From: a virus
Length of the DNA: 64,000 bases
Strand: one strand, 5' to 3'
IMG/VR virus record: IMGVR_UViG_3300030109_005647
Span: 16,465-80,464 of that record
Part shown: piece after piece, positions 24,071 through 32,189 of the stretch
Layout of the letters: every line of letters begins with the position of its first letter
Position numbering within the stretch: the stretch's first letter is position 1
Made by a program: the position numbers and the translations under genes
The notes under the pieces: model-generated
Told to the model about the DNA's origin: nothing
Seen by the model: only the letters and a program-made list of their open reading frames with translations
Database searches by the model: none

Positions 24071-24881
24071 TAAGCGGAACCTCCACTACGCCCTCGTGAT
24101 CACAATGCGAACACTCAAAGTGGCAGCTAAAATCGATCCCCGGTGTCATTCTGGAATACGCGGCTCTTAAATATCGACTGTCAACCGCAGTCATTGAATC
24201 GATGTAGGACCTGATATATATTGGATCTGAATTTCCGTTAACAGATCTAATAATCTTTCTGTATAGACTAGTAATGGCGCCAAGTTTACTTTTTTTAGAT
24301 TTCTTTTTGTCTTCTTGCGTGTCAAATATTAAGGCAAGTTGCAATTTTGTTTGAGTTCGGGGTATAATAAAATTTATTACTTTTTTATCATAATCCACTG
24401 ACGCATCGAATTCTTCGACCTGAGACATAAAATCTTTGTTGTCAATATCTTCTAAATCAAAAGTATATTCTTGTTTTGTTCCGCAAGATGGACAATTAAA
24501 ACTTGTCTCGTAATCTGCACCATAGCCGTGCTTACGACAAGCAATCGTTAGCGCGTCCTTATCACCGACAATCATATCTCTAACTTTGACGCCCGGTGTC
24601 ACTATCACTGACTGCAATAGCCGGTCAATCACGGTGCCATTTTTGATAAAAGACTGGTTTGTTAAAATATCTTCCTCTTTCGTGGTCATATGTTTAATCT
24701 CTATTGAATCTTTTTCATACAAAGGATGCCCTTCATCATAGAATAAACCTTTGCTTGGTAGCTCAACAACCTCAACTGGGGCGATAAAATCCAGTTGATT
24801 TGTGACCTGTGGCGGCTCGTGGCTTTGAGGTACGGGTGCTTCAGGGGCACCAACACCTAAACGATCTTGATTGTTTCTCAT
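24042..24881 (-). CDS. T4 gp26-family baseplate hub/assembly protein
   Basis: 279 residues. It carries the family's layout: VELPSKGLFYDEGHPL, then IKHMTTKEEDIL, a segment on two-digit turns of VIDRLLQSVI, then MIVGDKDALTIACRKHGYG, and a zinc knuckle CPSCG paired with a C-terminal CSHCDHE. This matches what I know as the T4_baseplate family (gp26 and cyanophage relatives), thought to work in hub assembly. The N-terminus is a Pro-rich linker. AGGAGG precedes the ATG. It lies after the tube genes and before the tape measure, like a tail assembly chaperone pair with 23843-24070. Confidence 0.7.
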   Translation of the reverse strand: MRNNQDRLGVGAPEAPVPQSHEPPQVTNQLDFIAPVEVVELPSKGLFYDEGHPLYEKDSIEIKHMTTKEEDILTNQSFIKNGTVIDRLLQSVIVTPGVKVRDMIVGDKDALTIACRKHGYGADYETSFNCPSCGTKQEYTFDLEDIDNKDFMSQVEEFDASVDYDKKVINFIIPRTQTKLQLALIFDTQEDKKKSKKSKLGAITSLYRKIIRSVNGNSDPIYIRSYIDSMTAVDSRYLRAAYSRMTPGIDFSCHFECSHCDHEGVVEVPLNAEFFWLKS

Positions 24882-24899
24882 TTTTCCTCCTGTCGGAAA

Positions 24900-25484
24900 T
24901 TAGTTTGTTGGGTTTAATTTTTCATACTCAGCACTAACATATTGTACACCCATTGTAACATACATTACCGAAGAATTTTCATAATTTAATTCTTCACCAA
25001 AATCTATGTTGGTTGGCTGTGCGTCTATCAAAGACCACCTTTCAAATGATTTACCTTCAGCGTTAATATGCTCTAAAGTAATAGTCATGGTGTCTGCTTT
25101 GTGTAAGTTTTGAAATAACTTACCAAGATTAGTCACTGTTTGATTTGGCTCATACCCTAAAGATAAAAGCCACCTGTATATATTAGAAGATGCATTGTAA
25201 ACTTCGCTCTCAACATCAACCATGCGAATTTGTATATCTTCCCACATGTAATTTTTAATGATGTTGCTCGTCTCAGAAGTAAAATTACCTAAAATTATAT
25301 CGGCTTCGAATTTTAATTTTGGCTTAGTAAAACTAGAGACAAGAAACGTTGCTGGTCCTAAATCTGTTTGTGGGATGTTATTTAAGCCGGATGAGTTTAA
25401 GTTTACATACCCGAGCCACCGAAAGCTTCGTTTCGGCTCAAGTAAACTATTCCCTTCTGTGCTATTTGCTGACCAAAAAGCCAT
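24900..25484 (-). CDS. tail tube protein paralogue 2 (gp19-like)
   Basis: 194 residues. It begins MAFWSAN...LLEPKRSFRWLGYV and shares its whole plan with the adjacent 25495-26055: TKPKLKFEAD, WEDIQIRMVDVE, LEHINAEGKSFERWSL and NIDFGEELNYENSSVMYVTMGVQYVSA align with the matching blocks there. gp19-type proteins stack as hexameric rings to form the inner tube. GAGG precedes the ATG. It is the more divergent copy (an insert after LNSSG, few of the Gly/Pro positions kept) and may form a special ring such as the tube start or end, or alternate with the main tube protein. Confidence 0.78.
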   Translation of the reverse strand: MAFWSANSTEGNSLLEPKRSFRWLGYVNLNSSGLNNIPQTDLGPATFLVSSFTKPKLKFEADIILGNFTSETSNIIKNYMWEDIQIRMVDVESEVYNASSNIYRWLLSLGYEPNQTVTNLGKLFQNLHKADTMTITLEHINAEGKSFERWSLIDAQPTNIDFGEELNYENSSVMYVTMGVQYVSAEYEKLNPTN

Positions 25485-25494
25485 GATGCCTCAC

Positions 25495-26055
25495 TTACTC
25501 TGGTGTGCTAACTCCAGCATTAACTCCTGGGGTTCCTAGAGACTTGAGTGTTGCATAATCATAATCAATGGTCAAAGTGTATTCTACTAGTGCGTCATCA
25601 TCATAACCAACGTTCCCGAAGTCTACTTGTGTCAAGAAAGGATTCCAAAGTTTCCATTCTTCAATATCTCTGCCTTCAGCATCAATCTGTCTTAAGAAAA
25701 TGGTACCCATAGCTTGATTTGCTCCAGCTTTTGAAATTGATTGAAGCGCATTACGCTCATCATCAGGCTTAGTGTAACCAGAGTTATTTAAGATATTCAT
25801 TAAAATGGCAGCAGAATCTGGAAGAACAGGGTCTAAAATGGTAACACTAATTGGTTGCCAAGTGATACGACCAGGATACTTGAATGTATGCTGAATAAAT
25901 TTTACAGCACCAGTGCCATCCATTTGAAAATTAGGCTTTGTCGATGTGCGAACAAAGAAGCTCGCAATTCTATTTGCCTCACCAGCCGGTGTTATATCCA
26001 TTAAAAATCTAAATCTACGTTTAGGTTCAACTCTGTTATCTGTCCAAAATGCCAT
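25495..26055 (-). CDS. tail tube protein paralogue 1 (gp19-like)
   Basis: 186 residues: MAFWTDNRVEPKRRFRFLMDI, STKPNFQMDG, YPGRITWQPISVTILDP, IFLRQIDAEGRDIEEWKLWNPF, VDFGNVGYDDDALVEYTLTIDYDYA. This is the gp19 tail-tube pattern seen in marine T4-like phages, in which the ITW.PI..T+.DP block and a C-terminal tyrosine-rich strand line the tube wall. It directly follows the sheath gene, as in T4 (18-19). GGGAG lies ten bases before the ATG, and a CTACTTAT element lies in the 43-base leader. It is probably the main tube subunit. Confidence 0.85.
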   Translation of the reverse strand: MAFWTDNRVEPKRRFRFLMDITPAGEANRIASFFVRTSTKPNFQMDGTGAVKFIQHTFKYPGRITWQPISVTILDPVLPDSAAILMNILNNSGYTKPDDERNALQSISKAGANQAMGTIFLRQIDAEGRDIEEWKLWNPFLTQVDFGNVGYDDDALVEYTLTIDYDYATLKSLGTPGVNAGVSTPE

Positions 26056-26077
26056 TTAATGTGTCTCCCTTATACTA

Positions 26078-26085
26078 ATAAGTAG
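26078..26085 (-). promoter_or_regulatory. candidate late-promoter element CTACTTAT
   Basis: Minus-strand CTACTTAT in the context TTTAAACTACTTATTAGTATAA, about 23 bases before the tail-tube ATG. The same word occurs in three other intergenic gaps of the structural region (32111, 43888, 46736), always on the coding strand. Confidence 0.35.
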
Positions 26086-26098
26086 TTTAAATATTTTT

Positions 26099-29041
26099 TT
26101 AATCCTCAAAAGAAGCACCAGAGTCAGTAATTACAAAATCGATTGCGATAAACTCAATTGACCTTGCTGGCTTCAAGAAGATTTGAGCGTACATGATATT
26201 TCTATCGATTAAGTCTGGAGTTGTCGTTGTCTCATCAAGGACCAACTTGTAATCCTCCAATCCAAGACCAGCCTTAACTGAAGCCAACAGTGGACCAACT
26301 CTACTGCGGAATCGATTCCAGGTTGATTGTACGTTCTGGTCGAATAACAGTGTTGCCGCAATTCTGGAGATTTCTCTCTTTAAGAAGATCAGCAAACGTC
26401 TTACGTTAATACGATCCAAAGCAGATGGTGTTATCTGGAGGGTCTTCTGACCGAAGATAACAATACCCTCTGCTGGGAATTGTGCGATTGGGTTAATATT
26501 CGCATCATACAGAGAATCTCTATCTTTTGAGATTAAACGCTCGCGAACGCCAACAACCGGTATACCTGCCGCATTGTTAGCAGAAAGCCCGCCACGAGTA
26601 AATCCAGCCGGAGCAAACCAAAGTTCTTGGGTAGCTTGACCGTAGGATAGCGCACCGAGTGCTGCCACCGAAGGAGGTGCCCAAATTATTGACCCGTTAA
26701 TGGTATCCTGAATTTGTACCCATGGGTAATACGTCGCACCAAAGCTGGAGTTGATTTGAAGGTTCTGTTTTTTCTGCTCGATTGTATCTGTAACAGATCC
26801 CAAGCGATTCTCAACAGAATCTGTATTTTCTGTCTCTGGGACATATCCACCTGCTAGGTCAACAAGCGCCAGTGCATCGCCTCTGTCTTCACACATGTCG
26901 ATGAGACTTCTGTTGAGCGTGGCATTTGTAATACCAGGCTGTACAGCTAGATCAAATTCAACATTTTCTGGATCTCTACAAGTATCAATCGCCACTTTCA
27001 AAGAGTTGAAAGCGTAGCTATTTCTTTCATTTTTATCAGAAAGTCCAGTATTTCTAAATGGCTCTGCCTCGGTTATATCTAGACCATCAAAGCCACCGTG
27101 TAAAACGGTCGTAAATCCTGTGCCACCTAGATCCAAAATCTCTTGGTATGTACCATCGCCACCAGTCGCCTCGCGAACGTAAACAAGACCCTCTCGATTT
27201 GTGTCGTTCTGTCTAGAGCCAGATTTATACACCAAAGTGCCAGAAAGCGCTGCAGTGCCATCAACCTGTGTTGTACACATATCATCCAAAGTAAAGATAT
27301 ACATGAATTCGGTTCTTGCGGCTCCAGTGGAACGAACATCATCATTTGGAATATCTTTTGGCTTAGTTAGTGTGTAATCACCAATAGTATCAGATGGTCT
27401 TCCGTTAAGATTAAACGTCGTATCAACGCCGAAGAATACCCTTCTAGGATTAGTTGGGCTTCCCTCTGATGCTGACACTCTTAAGCGTAGCTTGGGAAAA
27501 TCAAACTTCATATCAAAGAATCCACTTCCGAAAATCAATCTCTCGTGGAACTGACCAGTTTCGCGCGTTTTGGCTGCAAAGTTACCACCACCAGTTACCA
27601 TAGTGTTAGCATCGCTCGCTTTATTTTTCGCAGTAAATGGTAGGAACTTAGGCGGTCCATAAACACCAAACGGTAATGACTCTTTGACAACTTTTCCTTC
27701 CGCAACAGAAGCATCTAGTATAACATAAATATAGTCAGAGAGGTTATTAAAATCACCATATTCTCTGTATCTTCTATCTTCGTCATCCCACTGTAAAAAC
27801 TTGTTACCAATTTTTCTAGCAACAAAGTTTTCAGATGCAGGGTTTAGGTTACAGTTATTAAACTGCTCTAAAATCTTTGGACGATTATCTGTATCATCCA
27901 TCGCACGAACAAGTATGCTAAACGTTCCATAAGGGTTGGTCGTATCGGAAGATGCTCTAAGATCCGCAATAGAAACTTTTACATTTCTAGACGCCCAACG
28001 CCCAGTATTTCTAGCTCTAAGCTTGAAAAGCTTTTCCATGTTCTCTGCTTGATAAGAACCAGAGTTATCAGTTAAGTCTTGAGCGATGAAGAAACCAGTC
28101 TCTGGATCTGAAAAATCTCTTCTAAAATCACCACCATGGGCAGTTCCACCAACAGAATAGAGCGGCAGCATAACGCCAACTTGATTACCGGTACCGGTAA
28201 ACAGAGCATTAACCTCATCCTCAAATGTCTGACCTAGCCAGTATTTTCTGTAGGCTTTGTTGTCTACAGAAGTGATTTGTGTGTTTGTTAAAGTTGGATC
28301 TGTGTTAAAAACTTTACGAATAAAATTTTCAGATGAATTTGTAAAGTTAAACTTAGTATCAACAACCACGTCATCCAAAGTGTCTTTAATTACAACTTTA
28401 AACTCTTTGTTCCCGGTGGCTCTAATAAACTTATTTGTCGCCGCTTCAGTGCTCGCACCTGCGAAGCCTGGTCCTAAGTTATTTGAACTACCAGAAAGAA
28501 CAGTTCCAGAAAGAGCAACAGAACCAGTTGTTGCGTACCATATGGCAGCTAGAGTACCAGTTGTTTCAGCAAGAGAAAAGCCTGAGCTAGCAGATTGAAA
28601 AACAAACAAGCCGTATGCACCACCATCTGTATCGGTGGATGTAAGTGAGGGCTCAACGGCTGCGCCGCCGGCTGTCTGTAATCTCCATCCTGCCTCACCG
28701 CTATTTGTGATAGCGTTAATCGACTCTTGCCCCACCAATCTAACAAATGTAATAGGTGAGTTGTTTCTTAGCCAAGCTTGTGCAGCATAGGCACCATAAG
28801 TTGGTCCAGTGTTGGCATCTTCTCTAGACACGTCAAATGCGGTGTTTCCAGGTTCTGGCGCACCAAATACTTGAACAAACTCTTGAAATGAGTTTACTCT
28901 AGTTGGGATTAGACCGGGACCTTGTTTTGTTCTACCTATAACGACAGGTCCTACATCACCAGGGGCAGCGGCTAGCTGGGAGTTGTCAATTTCGTTGATA
29001 AATACTCCAGGTGAAATAAACTTAAAGTCTTTTGCTGGCAT
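26099..29041 (-). CDS. tail sheath protein (gp18-like)
   Basis: 980 residues. The N-terminus FISPGVFINEIDNSQLAAAPGDVGPVVIGRTKQGP is the sheath signature (PGV...E.D.S...VPP..G.IG...+GP), and the C-terminal half has the family's WAPPSVAALGAL, WFAPAGFTRGGL, NPIAQFPAEGIVIFGQKTLQ and RLLIFLKREISR blocks, ending with the handshake-type ARSIEFIAIDFVI strand. It would form the contractile outer tube. T4 gp18 is 659 residues; the extra length lies in inserted surface domains between about residues 120 and 560. AAGGAG precedes the ATG. Confidence 0.92.
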   Translation of the reverse strand: MPAKDFKFISPGVFINEIDNSQLAAAPGDVGPVVIGRTKQGPGLIPTRVNSFQEFVQVFGAPEPGNTAFDVSREDANTGPTYGAYAAQAWLRNNSPITFVRLVGQESINAITNSGEAGWRLQTAGGAAVEPSLTSTDTDGGAYGLFVFQSASSGFSLAETTGTLAAIWYATTGSVALSGTVLSGSSNNLGPGFAGASTEAATNKFIRATGNKEFKVVIKDTLDDVVVDTKFNFTNSSENFIRKVFNTDPTLTNTQITSVDNKAYRKYWLGQTFEDEVNALFTGTGNQVGVMLPLYSVGGTAHGGDFRRDFSDPETGFFIAQDLTDNSGSYQAENMEKLFKLRARNTGRWASRNVKVSIADLRASSDTTNPYGTFSILVRAMDDTDNRPKILEQFNNCNLNPASENFVARKIGNKFLQWDDEDRRYREYGDFNNLSDYIYVILDASVAEGKVVKESLPFGVYGPPKFLPFTAKNKASDANTMVTGGGNFAAKTRETGQFHERLIFGSGFFDMKFDFPKLRLRVSASEGSPTNPRRVFFGVDTTFNLNGRPSDTIGDYTLTKPKDIPNDDVRSTGAARTEFMYIFTLDDMCTTQVDGTAALSGTLVYKSGSRQNDTNREGLVYVREATGGDGTYQEILDLGGTGFTTVLHGGFDGLDITEAEPFRNTGLSDKNERNSYAFNSLKVAIDTCRDPENVEFDLAVQPGITNATLNRSLIDMCEDRGDALALVDLAGGYVPETENTDSVENRLGSVTDTIEQKKQNLQINSSFGATYYPWVQIQDTINGSIIWAPPSVAALGALSYGQATQELWFAPAGFTRGGLSANNAAGIPVVGVRERLISKDRDSLYDANINPIAQFPAEGIVIFGQKTLQITPSALDRINVRRLLIFLKREISRIAATLLFDQNVQSTWNRFRSRVGPLLASVKAGLGLEDYKLVLDETTTTPDLIDRNIMYAQIFLKPARSIEFIAIDFVITDSGASFED

Positions 29042-29124
29042 GTTTGATTCTCCTTTTGCTGAAACTTAAGATAAATGTTTCTTTATTAATTAGTGAGTTA
29101 AGAGCGCAAAAACCGTTTTCTATG

Positions 29125-30027
29125 TCATTCTATATACTTTGACTTTCCATCTCCATAATCAGGAATGTCTCCAAAAATAACTCGCTCTCGGGGTATTTTA
29201 ACTTTTACAGCACTTTCTCTTTTTATTATTCTCTTTCTCTCGCCGTTTGGCTCTTCGCCTATAATGTAACCTAACACTTCAAATGATATCTTTGATAGAT
29301 AGGTTCTCTCATCTACTCCTAGATTCGATACATTGTTTTGTAAACCTAAACCTTCTTGTAAAAATGTTTCATATCTATGTCCATTTTTTTCAATTACAAA
29401 ATAGCTAATAGAAGAACCAAGAGTTATAAATGGAGACATGAGATTGTTCATTTGCTGTACATATTCGGTTCTGATTGTTACTTCATAATTCATAGTCACA
29501 TAAACTGGCAATGGTATGCTAAGTGTTTCATAAACAACATTTTTGTTTTCTTCTTTAGGATAATAACTTTGTCTTCTCGGAGTTCTATTGACGCTACCTG
29601 CGAATCTTTTTCTATTGCTTGCCACTGTATAGTTGTTTGTCTTGTCTTTGACAATTTTTCTAGCTAACATTATTCTTCCAAACCTATTTGATTCCAATAA
29701 ATCTCCACTTAGTCCATAATATTTGCCTTTTCTTGTTTTGCTTTTTGTCATACTAGTTCTTTCAATGCTGATAATTGGCAAATTTAAAGTCCCATCAGCA
29801 TCTCTTAAATCTTGATTATTCTTGGACAAAAATGCTCGTTCGGCTGTAGCCCAAACAACTGGAACTTTTTTAGAACCTTCGTTATCTGTGGCTTTATTAT
29901 TCATTTTGTCATTAACAAAATCAAAGAATGCAAAATCTATATTTTCTAACGTAGAGGGTTCTATTTCTTCAATGCTTATGTTATCCTCTGCGTTCTCTAC
30001 TCCTCTGTATTGATCGCTACTTGGCAT
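29125..30027 (-). CDS. tail completion / sheath stabiliser protein (gp15-like)
   Basis: 300 residues. The C-terminal part PLPVYVTMNYEVTIRTEYVQQMNNLMSPF, a YFVIEKNGHRYETFL strand and YLSKISFEVLGYIIGE follow the pattern of tail terminator proteins, in which a P..+..+Y.++I.T.Y..QMN.L++PF helix packs in a ring on the tail end. The N-terminal part contains WATAERAFLSKNN and LPIISIERTSM, also typical. It lies between the gp14-like neck gene and the sheath gene, as gene 15 relatives do in rearranged T4-type phages. It overlaps the upstream gene by 11 bases. Confidence 0.65.
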   Translation of the reverse strand: MPSSDQYRGVENAEDNISIEEIEPSTLENIDFAFFDFVNDKMNNKATDNEGSKKVPVVWATAERAFLSKNNQDLRDADGTLNLPIISIERTSMTKSKTRKGKYYGLSGDLLESNRFGRIMLARKIVKDKTNNYTVASNRKRFAGSVNRTPRRQSYYPKEENKNVVYETLSIPLPVYVTMNYEVTIRTEYVQQMNNLMSPFITLGSSISYFVIEKNGHRYETFLQEGLGLQNNVSNLGVDERTYLSKISFEVLGYIIGEEPNGERKRIIKRESAVKVKIPRERVIFGDIPDYGDGKSKYIE

Positions 30028-30505
30028 TAAATGTCCCCCTGCGTGCTTTAATACACTTTGCTTCTACTTCCATTTTATGATCTACTTGACCAAATATCTG
30101 TTTTGGTTCATTGAGTTGAACAATTTCATAAAACGTATCACCATATTGTACGAAATCCCCCTCTCTTACAAACAAATCTTGATCCTCCGTTAGTCTTCTC
30201 TTGTGAAAATGAACCACAATAGAAGGTCTGCGATCTATACCTAGATTGGTTGTTTGAGTTTCAAAACCCTCCCACATTACAAGAGCATAAACTCTTACTG
30301 GAGGTAAAAATGTCTTTTCCACAGCTTCGCCATACATCGGATGAAAATTAGTGTGCTTGGTGCTAATAGGGTAATAAAATATACCCTGACCAATAACACG
30401 CTCAATAAGTTCATCATTGACTTGTTTTACAAAGTCGCGCTCCTTCTTCCCTAAGAATAGTGGCGGGGGTGGCGCATCCGGCTGGGACCATTCATTATCA
30501 GCCAT
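30017..30505 (-). CDS. neck protein, gp14-like
   Basis: 162 residues: FLGKKERDFVKQVNDELIERVIG followed by GIFYYPISTKHTNFHPMYGEAVEKTF matches the gp14-type opening 'E..FV..VNDELIERVIGQ.I.YY.......+..YGE....F'. Strands VRVYALVMWEG and SIVVHFHKRRL and a REGDFVQYGDTFYEI segment complete a small beta-barrel as in head-tail connectors. AGGAT precedes the ATG. It would sit between portal and tail terminator. Confidence 0.65.
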   Translation of the reverse strand: MADNEWSQPDAPPPPLFLGKKERDFVKQVNDELIERVIGQGIFYYPISTKHTNFHPMYGEAVEKTFLPPVRVYALVMWEGFETQTTNLGIDRRPSIVVHFHKRRLTEDQDLFVREGDFVQYGDTFYEIVQLNEPKQIFGQVDHKMEVEAKCIKARRGTFNAK

Positions 30506-30508
30506 TTA

Positions 30509-31771
30509 TCATCCTACAAAAATCCGCATTGGGATCCTCTCCTGAACTTTATTTACTGCTTCTGACAACTCAGAATCACCTTGAGCTATTTTAGCATAAG
30601 TAAGTTCATCAAAAATTGTTTTTAACTCGTCTCTCAATTTTTCTTGCTCTGATTGTCCTTGTGAAATTAGCGCAGCGCCATCTAAAGTAACACTATCGCC
30701 AGGAATTGGAATAGAGCTTATCTTTGAGCGAATATTTCCAAGTGTCTCTTTAGAGACTGCAAGCGCAAAGCGCCTTATCCATTGCTTACCAATAGAGTTA
30801 ATAGATTGATAAGGTGTGTTTTCGAATGGCAACGTGTTAATATTGTTTATTCCATTTACTCCGTTGTCAGTTGTCCCGTCTTCTTTCCACGGCGTATCAG
30901 AGTCAATAAAAAACTCAACCCACATAGTTCTCGGACTGACGTTCACAGAATTTGGAAAAATTCTTAGCTTATTGTCTTTAATTTCAAAACTGTAATGACT
31001 ATTTCTCGTGTATATTGCATCTTCAAAAGCCATGGCTTGCGATTTATTTTGCCAAGTTGGAATCAACTGGAATGTGCTATCATCAGCATATTGACCATAA
31101 CTAGCCAAATCTCCAACCGTATTTAAGCCTCCATAATAACCGTAAAATCTCCACATCGCTTGTGGTGTCTTGTAATAAACCTTTGTCACGTTAATTCTTG
31201 CGTTGCCTATCAGATTGTAATATGGCGCTCCTGTGTCATTGATAGCAGATGATGAAACTATTGACTGTAGGTTATAATCCTGTTTCCCTGTTTGTGTTGT
31301 AAAAGAAGCAGAATATATGGGTGTAACCCCTCCAAGCCCTGCTTCTGTTGAGTAACCGTGACCAACTCTTCTAGTATATTCAAACTTAAACTTAGGGAAT
31401 TTTAGAGCCACATCCTCAAGATCGGTTGTATCTTGTAATTGACCCTCTTCGTTAAAAGATCCGGTCTTTGCACCTAAAAGATCGCCAATTGAATTCTTAG
31501 CTTGATGGATGTTTAAAAGATAAGAGTACTCTAAAACAGATTCTTGATAAGAGGAAAATATTTGCTCTTTTGTTAGTTCAATGTCTAAAACGTCACCGCC
31601 TAACTTATGAAAAGTATAAGCGACTTGATCTGCCGCACCAGACAAAAAATACTGATCGGATGTATAGATCGAAAAAGGAAAAGTCGCATCAGCGGCATCG
31701 CTTGGGCTACTACCAGTGGGCAGTATGACCTTGCTCATTTGTGAAGCTGGTGTTAGTGTGGGTTCAGACAT
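30509..31771 (-). CDS. neck/head-completion protein (gp13-like role)
   Basis: 420 residues. It opens with a disordered Ser/Thr/Pro stretch, then a helical segment LTKEQIFSSYQESVLEYSYLLNIHQAKNS, a beta-rich middle with YYKTPQAMWRFYGYYGGLNT, and a C-terminal helical part (KLRDELKTIFDELTYAKI). No T4 protein is clearly recognised. The place, between capsid and gp14-like genes, and the GGGAGGAG site suggest an abundant head-tail connector component. A gp13-type role is inferred from order only. Confidence 0.5.
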   Translation of the reverse strand: MSEPTLTPASQMSKVILPTGSSPSDAADATFPFSIYTSDQYFLSGAADQVAYTFHKLGGDVLDIELTKEQIFSSYQESVLEYSYLLNIHQAKNSIGDLLGAKTGSFNEEGQLQDTTDLEDVALKFPKFKFEYTRRVGHGYSTEAGLGGVTPIYSASFTTQTGKQDYNLQSIVSSSAINDTGAPYYNLIGNARINVTKVYYKTPQAMWRFYGYYGGLNTVGDLASYGQYADDSTFQLIPTWQNKSQAMAFEDAIYTRNSHYSFEIKDNKLRIFPNSVNVSPRTMWVEFFIDSDTPWKEDGTTDNGVNGINNINTLPFENTPYQSINSIGKQWIRRFALAVSKETLGNIRSKISSIPIPGDSVTLDGAALISQGQSEQEKLRDELKTIFDELTYAKIAQGDSELSEAVNKVQERIPMRIFVG

Positions 31772-31807
31772 TTATAGATCTCCTCCCTATAAATAGTAAG
31801 AGAAGGT

Positions 31808-32092
31808 CTAAATAGCTTTGTCTGTTGTTGGTTTAGTTGTTCTTGCCCTAGTGGTTGTAGTTCTTCTTCTTCGCTTTGGTGTGGCTACCCGCTCTGGAGG
31901 CGCACTAGGCTCTTCAATTGCAGGTATTTGTGTAGGTTGAGCTTTTTCAGCGATAGGTTCTGGCACCTGCTCGGGTTTGGGAAGTGGCGCTGGTGTGGGC
32001 GAAGTCACGGCTTTTGATTTTGATTTTTTTTCAGCCGCTGTTTTTGCCGCGGCGGCTTTAAGAGCATAATATTTCTTTTTTCTTGGATTCAT
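31808..32092 (-). CDS. basic Pro/Ala-rich low-complexity protein
   Basis: 94 residues. Lys-rich N-terminus (MNPRKKKYYALKAAAAK), a Pro/Glu/Ala-rich centre with PTPAPLPKPEQVPEPIA, and an Arg/Thr-rich end (KRRRRTTTTRARTTK). It is likely disordered and able to bind nucleic acid or acidic capsid surfaces. GGAGGAG lies close before the ATG. It follows the capsid terminator and a CTACTTAT element, so it has its own transcript start in the late region. Possibly an internal head or decoration protein; function unknown. Confidence 0.6.
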   Translation of the reverse strand: MNPRKKKYYALKAAAAKTAAEKKSKSKAVTSPTPAPLPKPEQVPEPIAEKAQPTQIPAIEEPSAPPERVATPKRRRRTTTTRARTTKPTTDKAI

Positions 32093-32110
32093 CTAAACTC
32101 CTCCTTTCTT

Positions 32111-32118
32111 ATAAGTAG
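32111..32118 (-). promoter_or_regulatory. candidate late-promoter element CTACTTAT
   Basis: Minus-strand CTACTTAT (context AACAACTACTTATAAG), 14 bases after the capsid terminator T-tract and 18 bases before the ATG of the low-complexity gene. A promoter directly after a terminator is the expected logic. Confidence 0.35.
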
Positions 32119-32131
32119 TTGTTTAGATAAT

Positions 32132-32163
32132 AAAAAACCCCGCACCTCACAAGAAGCACGGGG
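32132..32163 (-). terminator. intrinsic terminator after the major capsid gene
   Basis: Minus strand: CCCCGTGC, a 10-base loop, GTGCGGGG, then TTTTTT. The 8-base stem includes two G-T wobble pairs. It lies 27 bases after the capsid stop. Confidence 0.85.
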
Positions 32164-32189
32164 TCGATTTATCTAGACTAAGCTAAGAT

